From NCBI GenBank assembly GCA_002438805.1, contig DJQV01000002.1, forward strand, positions 1-64,000: a stretch of 64,000 bases of DNA, read 5' to 3'. Of the stretch, positions 21,070-29,537 are shown one piece after another. The notes below the pieces were generated by a model that saw only the letters and a list, made by a program, of their open reading frames with translations, searched no databases and was not told where the DNA came from. The DNA comes from Bacteroidales bacterium UBA6377. Lineage in GTDB: Bacteria > Bacteroidota > Bacteroidia > Bacteroidales > UBA932. Made by a program: the position numbers and the translations under genes. How positions within the stretch are numbered: the stretch's first letter is position 1; each line of letters opens with the position of its first letter.

Positions 21070-21642
21070 ATGATTCCATCCGGCGGCGGAAAGGCTCCTT
21101 CGGACGAGCGGGAACTCGTCCGTCGTGCTTCAAAGGGGGATGCTGCATCTGTCAGAGCCATATATGACTCGCAGGTGCAGTATCTCTCTGCCGTATGCCG
21201 GCGTTACATCACAGATGAAGATGATGCCAAGGATGTGCTTCAGGACAGTTTCATCAAGATTTTCTCTTCTTTGCGCAAGTTCGTCTGGCGTGGAGAGGGC
21301 TCTCTCCGGGCATGGATGAAGCGTATAGTCGTCAATGAAGCACTGATGCTTCTTAGGCGCAGGTCGCGTCTAGATATGGTCTCTGTTCCGGATTCGCTCC
21401 CTGAGAGTGCCGATGAAGACACTCCCGATACGGATGGCATTCCTATGCCTGTGCTCCAGAAAATGATACGGGAACTTCCGGACGGATACAGGACCGTCTT
21501 CAATCTGTACGCTATCGAGGGGATGAGCCATAAGGATATAGCTTCACTCCTGGGAATAAGCGAAAGTTCAAGTTGCTCGCAGTACAGCAGGGCAAAGGCC
21601 AGGCTGGCAGCCAAAATAAAGGAATATGGAAATGAAAGATAA
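21070..21642 (+). CDS. ECF-type RNA polymerase sigma factor
   Basis: A 190-residue sigma-70 family, extracytoplasmic-function sigma factor. Region 2 lies at about residues 15-90 (DEDDAKDVLQDSFIKIF is the region 2.2 core). Region 4 is at about 125-180 (LPDGYRTVFNLYAIEGMSH, then a helix-turn-helix with DIASLLGISE). Regions 1 and 3 are missing, as expected. It overlaps the next gene, which encodes a membrane protein of anti-sigma layout, by 17 bases. This is the usual sigma/anti-sigma arrangement of Bacteroidota. The regulon is unknown; the GH51 gene just downstream is a candidate. Confidence 0.9.
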   Translation: MIPSGGGKAPSDERELVRRASKGDAASVRAIYDSQVQYLSAVCRRYITDEDDAKDVLQDSFIKIFSSLRKFVWRGEGSLRAWMKRIVVNEALMLLRRRSRLDMVSVPDSLPESADEDTPDTDGIPMPVLQKMIRELPDGYRTVFNLYAIEGMSHKDIASLLGISESSSCSQYSRAKARLAAKIKEYGNER

Positions 21643-22831
21643 TTGGCAGGAAAATTTGCGCGACGCTTTTGACGGCTATGCCGAAAGCGCACCTGACGGA
21701 TTGTGGGAAGGGGTGCAGGGCGGACTTGTGCGGCTCCGCCGAAGAAGAAGGGCTGCCGCCCTGGCTTCGGGCGTCTCCGTATTTGCTGCTGCCGTTGCCG
21801 CCGTGGTGCTGCTCTTCCCTTCCGATGGTGGTGAAGTCCTGCTCCGTGAGGGTGCCGTCCTCTCTGAGGCAGTCCCCGTGGGTCTGGTGTCTCCCGCTTT
21901 GCCTTCCCCGTCAAGACTCGGACTTTATCAGCGTCCTGCTCAAGCGGGTGTCTCGGAAACTGCTCCGGAAAAGGTCCCGGATGCGGAACCGGACATTTTT
22001 CAGGAACTGCCTGCGCCGGAGGAAAGCCATGCTGCCGTCAAGACCGGGGATAATGCCCCGCAGGGCCCTTCTGATGAGCCGGACCCGTTCCGGGAAGAGT
22101 TTGAGGCCGGGTCCGGGCGGAGCGGCAAGGTCCTCAGCATCGGTTTTTCCGCATCTGGAACTGCCGGCGCGTCCTCCGAATCGCGGGGATACAAGGCCCT
22201 GAGGACGGCTGATATGCTGTCTGTCTTTTCCGGACGCAGCCAGGACGGGGTGTTCCAGACCCGTTCATCGGCCTCAGGGGATATTTTTTCGTTGGCTGGT
22301 GACCCCTCAGGACTTTATTCCAGCGTGCGGCATCTTCAGCCGTTGAAGTTTGAGTTCTTTGTGTCTCGGCAGCTGGCGCACAGGCTTTTCGTCTCCGGGG
22401 GCTTGAGCTGGTCTCTTCTGGTATCTGACTTTTCTGCTGGCTCATCCTCAATACGTTATGATTCGCGGCAGACCCTTCATTACCTCGGGCTTCCCCTCAG
22501 TCTTGGGATGTATTTCCCTCTTTCAGACAGGCTTGGAGTCAGCCTTTCGGGAGGTGGCATGGTGTCCAAGTGCGTATATGGCACCGTGCGCACGGAATGT
22601 CTGGCAGGAGATGTGCCGCGCGGGACAGAGTCACAGCGCGTGAGCATCGGTCCGCTCCAGTGGTCGGCCAATGTCTCCGCCTCGCTTGACTGGAAGTTCT
22701 CCCCGGCCCTCGGGATGTTCATGAAGCCCGGGCTTGCATATTATTTTGATGACGGCAGCACTGTGTCTACCATCTACAAGGATCGCCCTCTCAATTTCGA
22801 TCTCGCTCTGGGCCTGCGCCTTTATCTGTAA
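21626..22831 (+). CDS. anti-sigma-like membrane protein fused to an outer-membrane-type barrel
   Basis: 401 residues in three parts. The N-terminal cytoplasmic segment of about 40 residues (DNWQENLRDAFDGYAESAP, GLWEGV) is typical of proteins encoded after Bacteroidota ECF sigma factors. One transmembrane helix follows at about 45-65 (AAALASGVSVFAAAVAAVVL). A long Pro/Glu/Ser-rich linker runs to about residue 200. The C-terminal 200 residues look like an 8-strand beta-barrel (PLSLGMYFPLSDRLGVSLSG, ending ALGLRLYL). By position it should restrain the sigma factor. A barrel on the far end raises the question of how one chain is placed across the envelope. Confidence 0.75.
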   Translation: MEMKDNWQENLRDAFDGYAESAPDGLWEGVQGGLVRLRRRRRAAALASGVSVFAAAVAAVVLLFPSDGGEVLLREGAVLSEAVPVGLVSPALPSPSRLGLYQRPAQAGVSETAPEKVPDAEPDIFQELPAPEESHAAVKTGDNAPQGPSDEPDPFREEFEAGSGRSGKVLSIGFSASGTAGASSESRGYKALRTADMLSVFSGRSQDGVFQTRSSASGDIFSLAGDPSGLYSSVRHLQPLKFEFFVSRQLAHRLFVSGGLSWSLLVSDFSAGSSSIRYDSRQTLHYLGLPLSLGMYFPLSDRLGVSLSGGGMVSKCVYGTVRTECLAGDVPRGTESQRVSIGPLQWSANVSASLDWKFSPALGMFMKPGLAYYFDDGSTVSTIYKDRPLNFDLALGLRLYL

Positions 22832-22869
22832 TTGCACGAATCCGGATATAATGGCTATATTTGTCCTAT

Positions 22870-25320
22870 ATGGCTATTCATCTTATTTTGGCATGCCTCG
22901 TTGCGGCTTCGGGGCTGGTTGCCGGCGACCCTGCGGGGCAGGACGCCTATGTGCCGCATTCGGCAGTTGATTCTGCCTATGTCTTTTCGTATTCCACACT
23001 TCAGAACGGGGGCCGCAACGGACTTCATATAGCATGGTCCGGCGACGGTGTCCGCTGGCGGGAGATAGGGCCGGAATACTCTTTCGTGAAGTCCGACTAT
23101 GGCGACTGGGGCTCGCAGAAGCGTATGCTGGAGCCTCATCTTCTCCGCAGAGCTGACGGGATGTGGACCGCATGGTGGAAGGTCAATGAGCAGGAGGATG
23201 TTCTAGCCCTGACTGCTTCCCCGGATCTGGTGCACTGGAAACCGCAGGACTATTACCCGTCATCCGAGGTGCTGTCCCGGTTCCGTGCACCGGAGCAGAT
23301 ACGGCTCGAACTTCCTTTTTCCGGCAGTGTGACGGGAGATTTGCACAAAGTCTCCTGGGCTGAGGTTCAGCGGCTCCTTGATGCAGTCAGGCAGTCGGCT
23401 GCGGAGGATGCTGCCAATTCCATACGGCTGCGGGATGATGCGCTGCGCTTTCCGGGGCTCGGGCCTCAGAGGCTCGATGTTTCGATATCCCAAGATGCGT
23501 CAATCCCCATCAGCGACAAATTGATCGGGATTTTCTTCGAGGATATAAACTACGCGGCTGACGGAGGTCTGTATGCGGAACTTGTGCAGAACAGGGATTT
23601 CGAGTGGAACGCTTCGTGGTCCTGGAGCGTGTCTGGAGAAGGGATGGAGTGGGAGATCAAGACTTCCGATCCGATACATGCCAACAACCCTCATTATGCG
23701 CACCTGAAGGTGTCGTCTCCGGGCGCGGCCCTTTGCAATCCGGGATATGACGGGATTGCAGTGAAGTCAGGGGAAAAATATGACTTGAGCATTTTCTCCA
23801 GACGTTCCGGCAAGAGTGTGGGGCGCTTCGAGGCCCGTCTTGTGACCCCTGGGGGAGAAGTGCTTTCAAGCAGGCGGTTCCGCGTCGCGTCCTCATCGTG
23901 GAAGAAGTCCACGCTCGTGCTTGAACCGTCGGCAGATTGCAGTGCCGCATCTCTTGAGATCGTCCCGTTGTCCTCGGGGGACTTTGATCTGGACATGATT
24001 TCCCTTTTCCCTCAGAACACGTTCAAAGGCAGGAAGAACGGCTTGCGTGCCGACTTGGCACAGGTGCTTTATGATATGCATCCCAAGTTCGTCCGCTTCC
24101 CGGGGGGATGTGTGGCCCACGGCAACGGCATCGACAACATTTACAAGTGGAAAAACACCATAGGCCCGCTTGAAGCCCGTGTTCAGGACAGCAATCTGTG
24201 GGGTTATCACCAGAGCATGGGGCTCGGTTATTTCGAATACTTCCAGATGTGTGAGGATCTCGGGGCGGAGCCGCTCCCGGTTATCGCAGCCGGCGTGCCT
24301 TGCCAGAACTCATCCCGCGGAGGGTATGGGCAGCAGGGAGGCATTCCTCTTGAGGAGATGGACGCTTATATACAGGACATCGTAGATCTTGTCGAGTGGG
24401 CCAACGGCGACCCGAAGACTTCAAGATGGGCGAAGATGCGCTCCGATGCCGGGCACAAGGAGCCTTTCGGCCTCAAATACATAGGCATAGGCAATGAGGA
24501 TCTCATCAGCGAAGTGTTCGAGGAGAGGTTCCGAATCATATATGAGGCTCTCAAGCAGCGTTGCCCGGAAATCACCGTGGTAGGCACGGTCGGCCCGTTC
24601 TGGCAGGGCTCGGACTATGAGGAGGGCTGGAGATTCGCCACTGAACTTGGTGTCCCTCTCGTGGACGAGCATTACTATACAGCTCCGGGCTGGTATCTGA
24701 ACCATCAGGATTTCTATGACTCCTATCGGCGTGGCGCGACCAAAGTCTATCTAGGAGAGTATGCTGCCCACAACCCGGAGCGCAAGAACTGTCTTGAGAC
24801 GGCCCTTTGCGAGGCTGTGCACCTCTGCAATGTCGAGAGGAACGGAGACGTGGTGGAGATGACTTCTTATGCCCCTCTCTTCGGAAGGGAAGGTCATACG
24901 CAGTGGAATCCGGACCTGATCTATTTCAACGGGACAGAGGTGAAGCCGACGACAGGTTATCAGGTGCAGAAGCTCTTCGGGCGCAATTCAGGTGACCTCT
25001 ATCTTCCGTCAGCGGCGCGTCTGGAAGACCACCGTGCTGACGTTTACAAACGCCTGGCGGTCTCAGTGGTCAAGGACAGCGCAAGCGGCGACCTCATAGT
25101 CAAGGCCGTCAACGTGCTGCCGGTGGAGTGCAGCGTGGATTTCCGCCTTCCATCCGGCTTTGCTGAAGGCGGATGCAATGTTGAGCAGAGTGTCCTTACC
25201 GGAGAGCTGGATGATTGCAACCTGGTGCCGAAGACGAGTTCTTTTGCCCTGGAAGGGAATGCTCTGGGAGCCGTCATGCCGGCCTACAGCTTCATGGTAT
25301 GGCGACTGAAAGCGAAATAA
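22870..25320 (+). CDS. GH51 alpha-L-arabinofuranosidase
   Basis: An exported glycosidase of 816 residues that should release arabinofuranose from arabinan or arabinoxylan. The ATG at 22870 gives the signal peptide MAIHLILACLVAASGLVAG. Residues about 25-130 resemble part of a five-bladed-propeller (GH43-like) domain, probably non-catalytic. A CBM4/9-like sandwich follows at about 235-385. The GH51 TIM barrel carries the acid/base Glu543 in IGNED and the nucleophile Glu630 in YLGEYAA. A C-terminal beta domain ends the protein. It is the only glycosidase here and no SusC/SusD pair is next to it. It lies 38 bp after the sigma/anti-sigma pair. Confidence 0.9.
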   Translation: MAIHLILACLVAASGLVAGDPAGQDAYVPHSAVDSAYVFSYSTLQNGGRNGLHIAWSGDGVRWREIGPEYSFVKSDYGDWGSQKRMLEPHLLRRADGMWTAWWKVNEQEDVLALTASPDLVHWKPQDYYPSSEVLSRFRAPEQIRLELPFSGSVTGDLHKVSWAEVQRLLDAVRQSAAEDAANSIRLRDDALRFPGLGPQRLDVSISQDASIPISDKLIGIFFEDINYAADGGLYAELVQNRDFEWNASWSWSVSGEGMEWEIKTSDPIHANNPHYAHLKVSSPGAALCNPGYDGIAVKSGEKYDLSIFSRRSGKSVGRFEARLVTPGGEVLSSRRFRVASSSWKKSTLVLEPSADCSAASLEIVPLSSGDFDLDMISLFPQNTFKGRKNGLRADLAQVLYDMHPKFVRFPGGCVAHGNGIDNIYKWKNTIGPLEARVQDSNLWGYHQSMGLGYFEYFQMCEDLGAEPLPVIAAGVPCQNSSRGGYGQQGGIPLEEMDAYIQDIVDLVEWANGDPKTSRWAKMRSDAGHKEPFGLKYIGIGNEDLISEVFEERFRIIYEALKQRCPEITVVGTVGPFWQGSDYEEGWRFATELGVPLVDEHYYTAPGWYLNHQDFYDSYRRGATKVYLGEYAAHNPERKNCLETALCEAVHLCNVERNGDVVEMTSYAPLFGREGHTQWNPDLIYFNGTEVKPTTGYQVQKLFGRNSGDLYLPSAARLEDHRADVYKRLAVSVVKDSASGDLIVKAVNVLPVECSVDFRLPSGFAEGGCNVEQSVLTGELDDCNLVPKTSSFALEGNALGAVMPAYSFMVWRLKAK

Positions 25321-25322
25321 TG

Positions 25323-25349
25323 AAAAAATCCAGCCGGAAGGCTGGATTT
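25323..25349 (-). terminator. bidirectional intrinsic terminator between GH51 gene and tRNA-Thr
   Basis: A 10-bp perfect stem (25326-25335 with 40-49), GGAA loop. The minus-strand transcript ends in a run of U; the plus strand also reaches it directly after the GH51 stop. Confidence 0.85.
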
Positions 25350-25351
25350 CG

Positions 25352-25424
25352 AGCCACTCACCAGGCTCGAACTGGCGACCTGCGCGTTACGAATGCGCTG
25401 CTCTACCGACTGAGCTAAAGTGGC
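25352..25424 (-). tRNA. tRNA-Thr (anticodon CGT)
   Basis: A cloverleaf can be drawn. The acceptor GCCACTT pairs with GAGTGGC (one G-T), the D-stem is GCTC/GAGC, the anticodon loop is TTCGTAA, and the T-arm carries TTCGAGC. CCA is not encoded. The anticodon stem has an A-C mismatch next to the loop (GCGCA against CGCGC), which is unusual. Confidence 0.92.
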
Positions 25425-25438
25425 TTTGTTTCGGACTG

Positions 25439-25469
25439 CAAAGATAACAAAAAAGATTGCGCCTGCAAA
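25439..25469 (-). promoter_or_regulatory. promoter of tRNA-Thr
   Basis: On the minus strand TTTG (25466-25469), 19-bp spacer, TATCTTTG (25439-25446). Both boxes match the consensus. The -33 box lies inside the nhaA terminator hairpin. Confidence 0.75.
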
Positions 25470-25482
25470 CAGCGGGCGCAAT
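25449..25482 (-). terminator. terminator of the dnaN-nhaA operon
   Basis: On the minus strand ATTGCGCC and GGCGCAAT form an 8-bp stem (25475-25482 with 25456-25463), followed by CTTTTTTG. It begins 3 bp after the nhaA stop. Confidence 0.8.
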
Positions 25483-25485
25483 TTT

Positions 25486-26895
25486 CTATCTCTGCCGCTT
25501 CCTGTCTGCGGTGCAGACTATGTTGACCATGATGCTGCCGAGGATACCGGCGCTTACGGAAGCCAGAAGGATGGCAATCTTTCCGGCGTTTCTGAGCTGC
25601 ATCATGATTTCCGGGCTGTTGTCCCCGAAAGAGAGCGTGTCCACGAAAATCGACATCGTGAAGCCGATACCCCCGAGGCAGGCGGCGGCGAAGAGCTTGG
25701 CCCAGTTGGCGCCTGTCGGCATTTCGCCGAGCCCGAGTTTTGTCGCTATCCAGCTGAAGAGGGTGATCCCCACGGGCTTGCCGATCAGCAGACCGAGGAA
25801 TATGCCCATTGAGACGCTTCCGAGAGCGGGATCGAACTTGAAGATGTTGAAATATGAAGCATCGCTTATGACGACACCGGCGTTGGCAAGCGCGAATATC
25901 GGCATTATCAGATAATTGACCCAAGGGGTGAGCGCATGCTCCACCCTGTAGCTCATGTCCATCGAACCGTTGGCTACGCCTTCGAGCCTCCGCAGGCACT
26001 CCTTCTGCTTTGCGTTTGGAAAATCCGCCGGGTCCTGACCGTCGAACCTTGTCAGTTTCGCCAGAAGCCTGTCCCTCTTCCGGATGTACTGGTATTTTGT
26101 GTATCGCGGTTCAGCAGGAATCAGAAAGGCCATCACGACACCTGACATGGTCGCGTGCACTCCGCTGTAATAGAAGAGCACCCATACCAGCACGGCGCAC
26201 AGCAAGTACGGGGCCATGTGTTTTTCCCCGAGTTTTTTCAGCATGAGCGCTATGAGAATCACCACGAGGGACACCCCCAGCAGAGTGAGATTGATGCTGC
26301 TGCCGTAGAATATGGCTACGACCAGGATGGCGATCAGGTCATCTGCGATGGCGAGGGCCGTCAGGAAGACTTTTATCGAGACCGGGACCTTGTCTCCGAG
26401 CATGGTCAGGATGCATACCACGAACGCTATGTCGGTAGCAGTCGGGATGCCCCAACCGCCCGCAGCGGCCGTGCCGCTGTTGATCAGGGTATAGATGCAG
26501 GCCGGGGCCAGCACTCCGCCGAAGGCGGCAATCACGGGCAGCATCGCCTTTTTTGGCGAGGACAGCTCCCCGCGGGCGATTTCCCGGCGTATTTCAAGGC
26601 CTACGGTAAAGAAGAAAACGACCATAAGGATGTCGTTGATCAGCTTCTCCACCGTCATGTCCTTCGGGAAGAGTATGTCTGCCCCGCCGCTCAGGAAACG
26701 TATCTGTACCTGCGCCTCCAGAAGATCATGGTACAGCCCGCGTGTCCACGGCAGGTTGGCAAGTAGCATGGCCGCCACTACGCAGCACAGCAGCAGCACG
26801 CCCTGAAACCAGGGGAATGATGCTACCCGGCGGCAGTCGTCGCCGAATTTGACGATGCTTTTTTTCCAGGTAAATGAAGAAATGAATCCCATCAT
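25486..26895 (-). CDS. nhaA: Na+/H+ antiporter NhaA
   Basis: A 469-residue inner-membrane antiporter with about 12 hydrophobic helices, exchanging internal Na+ for external H+ and helping pH and salt tolerance. The conserved double aspartate of the ion site is in ALAIADDLIAILVVA. Family landmarks are GWGIPTATDIAFV and the C-terminal GIGFTMSIFVDTLSF. Full length with a slightly extended N-terminus (MMGFISSFTWKK). It follows the FAH-like gene by 13 bp and is the last gene of the dnaN operon, an unusual partner for a sliding clamp. Confidence 0.95.
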   Translation of the reverse strand: MMGFISSFTWKKSIVKFGDDCRRVASFPWFQGVLLLCCVVAAMLLANLPWTRGLYHDLLEAQVQIRFLSGGADILFPKDMTVEKLINDILMVVFFFTVGLEIRREIARGELSSPKKAMLPVIAAFGGVLAPACIYTLINSGTAAAGGWGIPTATDIAFVVCILTMLGDKVPVSIKVFLTALAIADDLIAILVVAIFYGSSINLTLLGVSLVVILIALMLKKLGEKHMAPYLLCAVLVWVLFYYSGVHATMSGVVMAFLIPAEPRYTKYQYIRKRDRLLAKLTRFDGQDPADFPNAKQKECLRRLEGVANGSMDMSYRVEHALTPWVNYLIMPIFALANAGVVISDASYFNIFKFDPALGSVSMGIFLGLLIGKPVGITLFSWIATKLGLGEMPTGANWAKLFAAACLGGIGFTMSIFVDTLSFGDNSPEIMMQLRNAGKIAILLASVSAGILGSIMVNIVCTADRKRQR

Positions 26896-26908
26896 GAGTC
26901 AGAATTTG

Positions 26909-27469
26909 TCAGAATACGATGTCAAATGCCGCGTCGCTGCGGCCCTCTCCGGCTTCGAGGCAGGTTATCCGGCATCCCCCGTCATCACGGGTGCAGAGCG
27001 GCCTGCGGGCCTGCATCTCGATCGCCACAAGATCGCCGGTTCTCAGATAGCAGAACCGGCTGACCTCGCTTATTGCTTCCTCCAGTCTGCCCGCCGGTGT
27101 GCCTTCACAGCGGAAAATCTCTTCTTCTCCGCGGCGGACACTGAAGTCGGCGCAGGCGGTCTTGGGCAGAAGCGTGCCCGGAAGGAAAGAGGTGTGGTCA
27201 AGGCAGCTGGCGCAGGCGTAGCCCTCTTCCGAGCCGTCCATCAGGTCTTCCGGATAGAGGAGCACGCCGTGTCCCGTGCTCTCGAAGTACCTTCCCGCAA
27301 AACGCGCCCCTATGCTTCTTCCCGGTCTTGTCACCCTCGCGAAGACGACAGGCGTCCAGCCCAGCCGGTCCACAAAATCAGGGACGTAGAAATCCTCCCC
27401 GTCTTTTTCCCATGTCGTGTCAGGCCTGACTGTGACTTTGCCCGAGTATGTCAGGACGACTATGTTCAT
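26909..27469 (-). CDS. degenerate fumarylacetoacetate-hydrolase-like protein
   Basis: 186 residues from the ATG at 27469, which overlaps the exonuclease stop (ATGA). The order of segments FYVPDFVDRLGW, RPGRSIGARFAGRYF, GVLLYPEDL and LRTGDLVAIEM follows the FAH (fumarylacetoacetase C-terminal) domain found in many Bacteroidales. The stretch that normally holds the metal-binding Glu-x-Glu before the RPGRSI segment reads WTPVVFARV, so those ligands appear lost. I infer an inactive or re-purposed FAH homologue. The family call rests on pattern memory and is moderate. Its partners are dnaN, an exonuclease and nhaA. Confidence 0.5.
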   Translation of the reverse strand: MNIVVLTYSGKVTVRPDTTWEKDGEDFYVPDFVDRLGWTPVVFARVTRPGRSIGARFAGRYFESTGHGVLLYPEDLMDGSEEGYACASCLDHTSFLPGTLLPKTACADFSVRRGEEEIFRCEGTPAGRLEEAISEVSRFCYLRTGDLVAIEMQARRPLCTRDDGGCRITCLEAGEGRSDAAFDIVF

Positions 27470-28296
27470 CGGGAGTTGAACTTCTCGGCGAGCTTCTCCC
27501 TTTTGAACTGCTCCTCGAACCTTGCGAACTGGGCTTTGGTGTCGAGGGTGAAACTGCCGTTGCGTACCCATCCGAAATATGACGGGTCGGTATCGAACAC
27601 CTGGCGGACGGTCTTTCCCTTGTGTTTGCCGAAGTTGATGAGCACCTGCCCTTTGTCATCGTAGACAAGATGGCCGGAGAAGTCCACGTATTTCTTTCCG
27701 ACGAAGGCTGAAAGTGCCTTGACATCGTTTTTGAGCTCTGAGTAGCGGTCAAGCTGGGCCTTGAGCACCTCGTAGGTGGCAAGGGTGTCGGCCTCCGCTG
27801 AATGCGCGTTGTCGAAGTCCTCCCCACCGCAGTAGAAGCGGTAGGCGGCGCGCAGGTTGCGCGGCTCCATCATGTGGTAGATGTTCTGTACATCCACCAT
27901 CAGCGGTTCGTGAAGGTTGACTTTCAGGTCCTTGCCTGCAAGTTTCGCCCTCTCGAACTCCTCGGCGAGCATCGGCAGGTCGAACTTTGACGAGTTGAAT
28001 CCGGCCAGATCGCTGTCTTTCAGCCATTCCGCCACTTCCTCGGCCACGTCGAAGAACGTGGGGCAGTCCGTGAGCATGTCATCAGTGATGTGGTTGACTT
28101 TCGACGCTTCCGGGTTGACGGGGCGCTGACAGCGGTTCTCGTAGTCCCATGGCTTGATTTTCCATGTCTTGATCCGTTCTTCCCCTCCCGGGAAGATCTT
28201 GACGAAACTCAGTTCTATGATAGAGTCCGCAGGAATGTTGAGGCCTGTGCTCTCGATATCGAAAAACAGCAGGGGCCTCGAAAGGTTCAGTTGCAT
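27466..28296 (-). CDS. DnaQ-like 3'-5' exonuclease (DEDDh)
   Basis: A 276-residue exonuclease of the DnaQ/PolC-epsilon type. ExoI holds Asp13 and Glu15 in FFDIESTG. ExoII is in DLAGFNSSKFD. ExoIII has HSAEADT with its His and Asp (DEDDh subclass). The C-terminal 60 residues (FGKHKGKTVRQVFDTDPSYF) form the small domain common in Bacteroidota stand-alone exonucleases. Probable role: proofreading or repair beside the clamp encoded just upstream. It starts 12 bp after the dnaN stop. Confidence 0.9.
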   Translation of the reverse strand: MQLNLSRPLLFFDIESTGLNIPADSIIELSFVKIFPGGEERIKTWKIKPWDYENRCQRPVNPEASKVNHITDDMLTDCPTFFDVAEEVAEWLKDSDLAGFNSSKFDLPMLAEEFERAKLAGKDLKVNLHEPLMVDVQNIYHMMEPRNLRAAYRFYCGGEDFDNAHSAEADTLATYEVLKAQLDRYSELKNDVKALSAFVGKKYVDFSGHLVYDDKGQVLINFGKHKGKTVRQVFDTDPSYFGWVRNGSFTLDTKAQFARFEEQFKREKLAEKFNSR

Positions 28297-28308
28297 CAGC
28301 TAAAGTGT

Positions 28309-29430
28309 TTATGAAACCATTATGGGCATCAGGATGGCGCAGATCTTTCCGCTCTCCTCATCCTCCTCCGACGGTACTATCAGGGCCGCCCTGCGCCCGT
28401 CCGCAAATTTCATGACCACCGTCTCGCATGTCATGTTGCTGAGGATCTCAATCAGGAACGAAGACTTGAATCCGATGCTGACCGGATCGCCGTTGTAGTC
28501 GCACTCGAGCTTCTCGTAGGCGGCCAGCGCGAATCCGAGATCTTGTGCCGTAATCTCCACCTGCCCCTGCCTGAGGTCAAGTTTGATGTGGTTCGATGCC
28601 TTGTTTGCGCATACGGCCACACGGCGCACGGTGGCAAGGAGCTGGTTGCGGTCTATCCGGAGGATGTTGGCGTTGTTCTGCGGGATGACTCTGCGGTATT
28701 CCGGGAACTTGCCGACTATCAGCCGGCATACCATCATCGTCTCCCCGAAGGTGAATACTACCGTGCTTGAGTCGAAGGCGAGCTTGACATTGCTGTCGTC
28801 CTTGTCGAGCACCGACTTGAGTACTGCTGCCGGCTTCTTGTGGAGGATGAATGATGACTTGCCGCTCACCTTCACCTCCTTGGTGGTATAGCAGATGAGC
28901 TTGTGCGAGTCGGTCGCCACAAGGGTGGCGCTGTCGACATCCATGTCGAAGAAGATGCCGTTCATAGTCGGACGGATCTCATCGTCTGCGGTGGCGAAAA
29001 TGGTGCTGCTTATGCCCTCCGCGAGAACTGCGGAAGGAAATGAAGCCATGGTCGCATCCTCGCCCACGCCCTTGATCTCCGGGTAGTCGGCGGCCGGGAA
29101 ATAAGGCAGCGAGGAGTTGCCGTTGGACCAGTCGCAGGCGAATGTGCCGTCGGAAGTGGTCTTGATGGTGATTGGCTGGTCAGGCAGGGCCTTGAGAAGG
29201 TCCATCATCTGTCTTGCCGGGACAGCCATGCTGCCGTCGCTTACGCTGTTTTCGACTTCCAGGGCGGTCCTCAGGGTCAGTTCCTGGTCGGATGCGGTTA
29301 TCTCCAGCCTGCCGTCCTTAAGGACGAGCAGGAAGTTCTCAAGAATCGGCAGCGCCGTCTTTGCCGGGATGGCTTTGGAGACGTCCAGAAGCCCTTTCAG
29401 CAGCTCGTTGCTTGAAACGATGAATTCCAT
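28309..29430 (-). CDS. dnaN: DNA polymerase III beta subunit (sliding clamp)
   Basis: 373 residues from the ATG at 29430 (MEFIVSSNELLKGLLDVSKA), the usual start of Bacteroidota DnaN. The three repeated clamp domains are present, with SKAIPAKTALPILENFLL near the start and the closing segment on MPIMVS. It forms the ring that tethers polymerase to DNA and also binds repair factors. A longer frame upstream would add 21 residues unlike any clamp, so it is rejected. It heads the operon dnaN > exonuclease > FAH-like > nhaA. Confidence 0.97.
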   Translation of the reverse strand: MEFIVSSNELLKGLLDVSKAIPAKTALPILENFLLVLKDGRLEITASDQELTLRTALEVENSVSDGSMAVPARQMMDLLKALPDQPITIKTTSDGTFACDWSNGNSSLPYFPAADYPEIKGVGEDATMASFPSAVLAEGISSTIFATADDEIRPTMNGIFFDMDVDSATLVATDSHKLICYTTKEVKVSGKSSFILHKKPAAVLKSVLDKDDSNVKLAFDSSTVVFTFGETMMVCRLIVGKFPEYRRVIPQNNANILRIDRNQLLATVRRVAVCANKASNHIKLDLRQGQVEITAQDLGFALAAYEKLECDYNGDPVSIGFKSSFLIEILSNMTCETVVMKFADGRRAALIVPSEEDEESGKICAILMPIMVS

Positions 29431-29462
29431 ATGCGGTGTCAGTATTAATCGGTACGTTTGCA

Positions 29463-29470
29463 CAAAAATA
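29463..29470 (-). promoter_or_regulatory. -7 box for the dnaN operon
   Basis: TATTTTTG on the minus strand, ending 33 bp upstream of the dnaN ATG. A possible -33 TTG lies 24 bp further up, which is a little too far, so the assignment is moderate. Confidence 0.5.
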
Positions 29471-29537
29471 GGAATTATTCCTGACATTGGCATACAATTT
29501 GACCTCTGTGGGCCGGAAATAATTTAAAACTTATAAT

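Noticed and set aside
22870..25320. Polysaccharide utilisation locus around the GH51 enzyme
   Set aside because: No SusC/SusD pair, other glycosidase or hybrid two-component system is adjacent; only one glycoside hydrolase is present.
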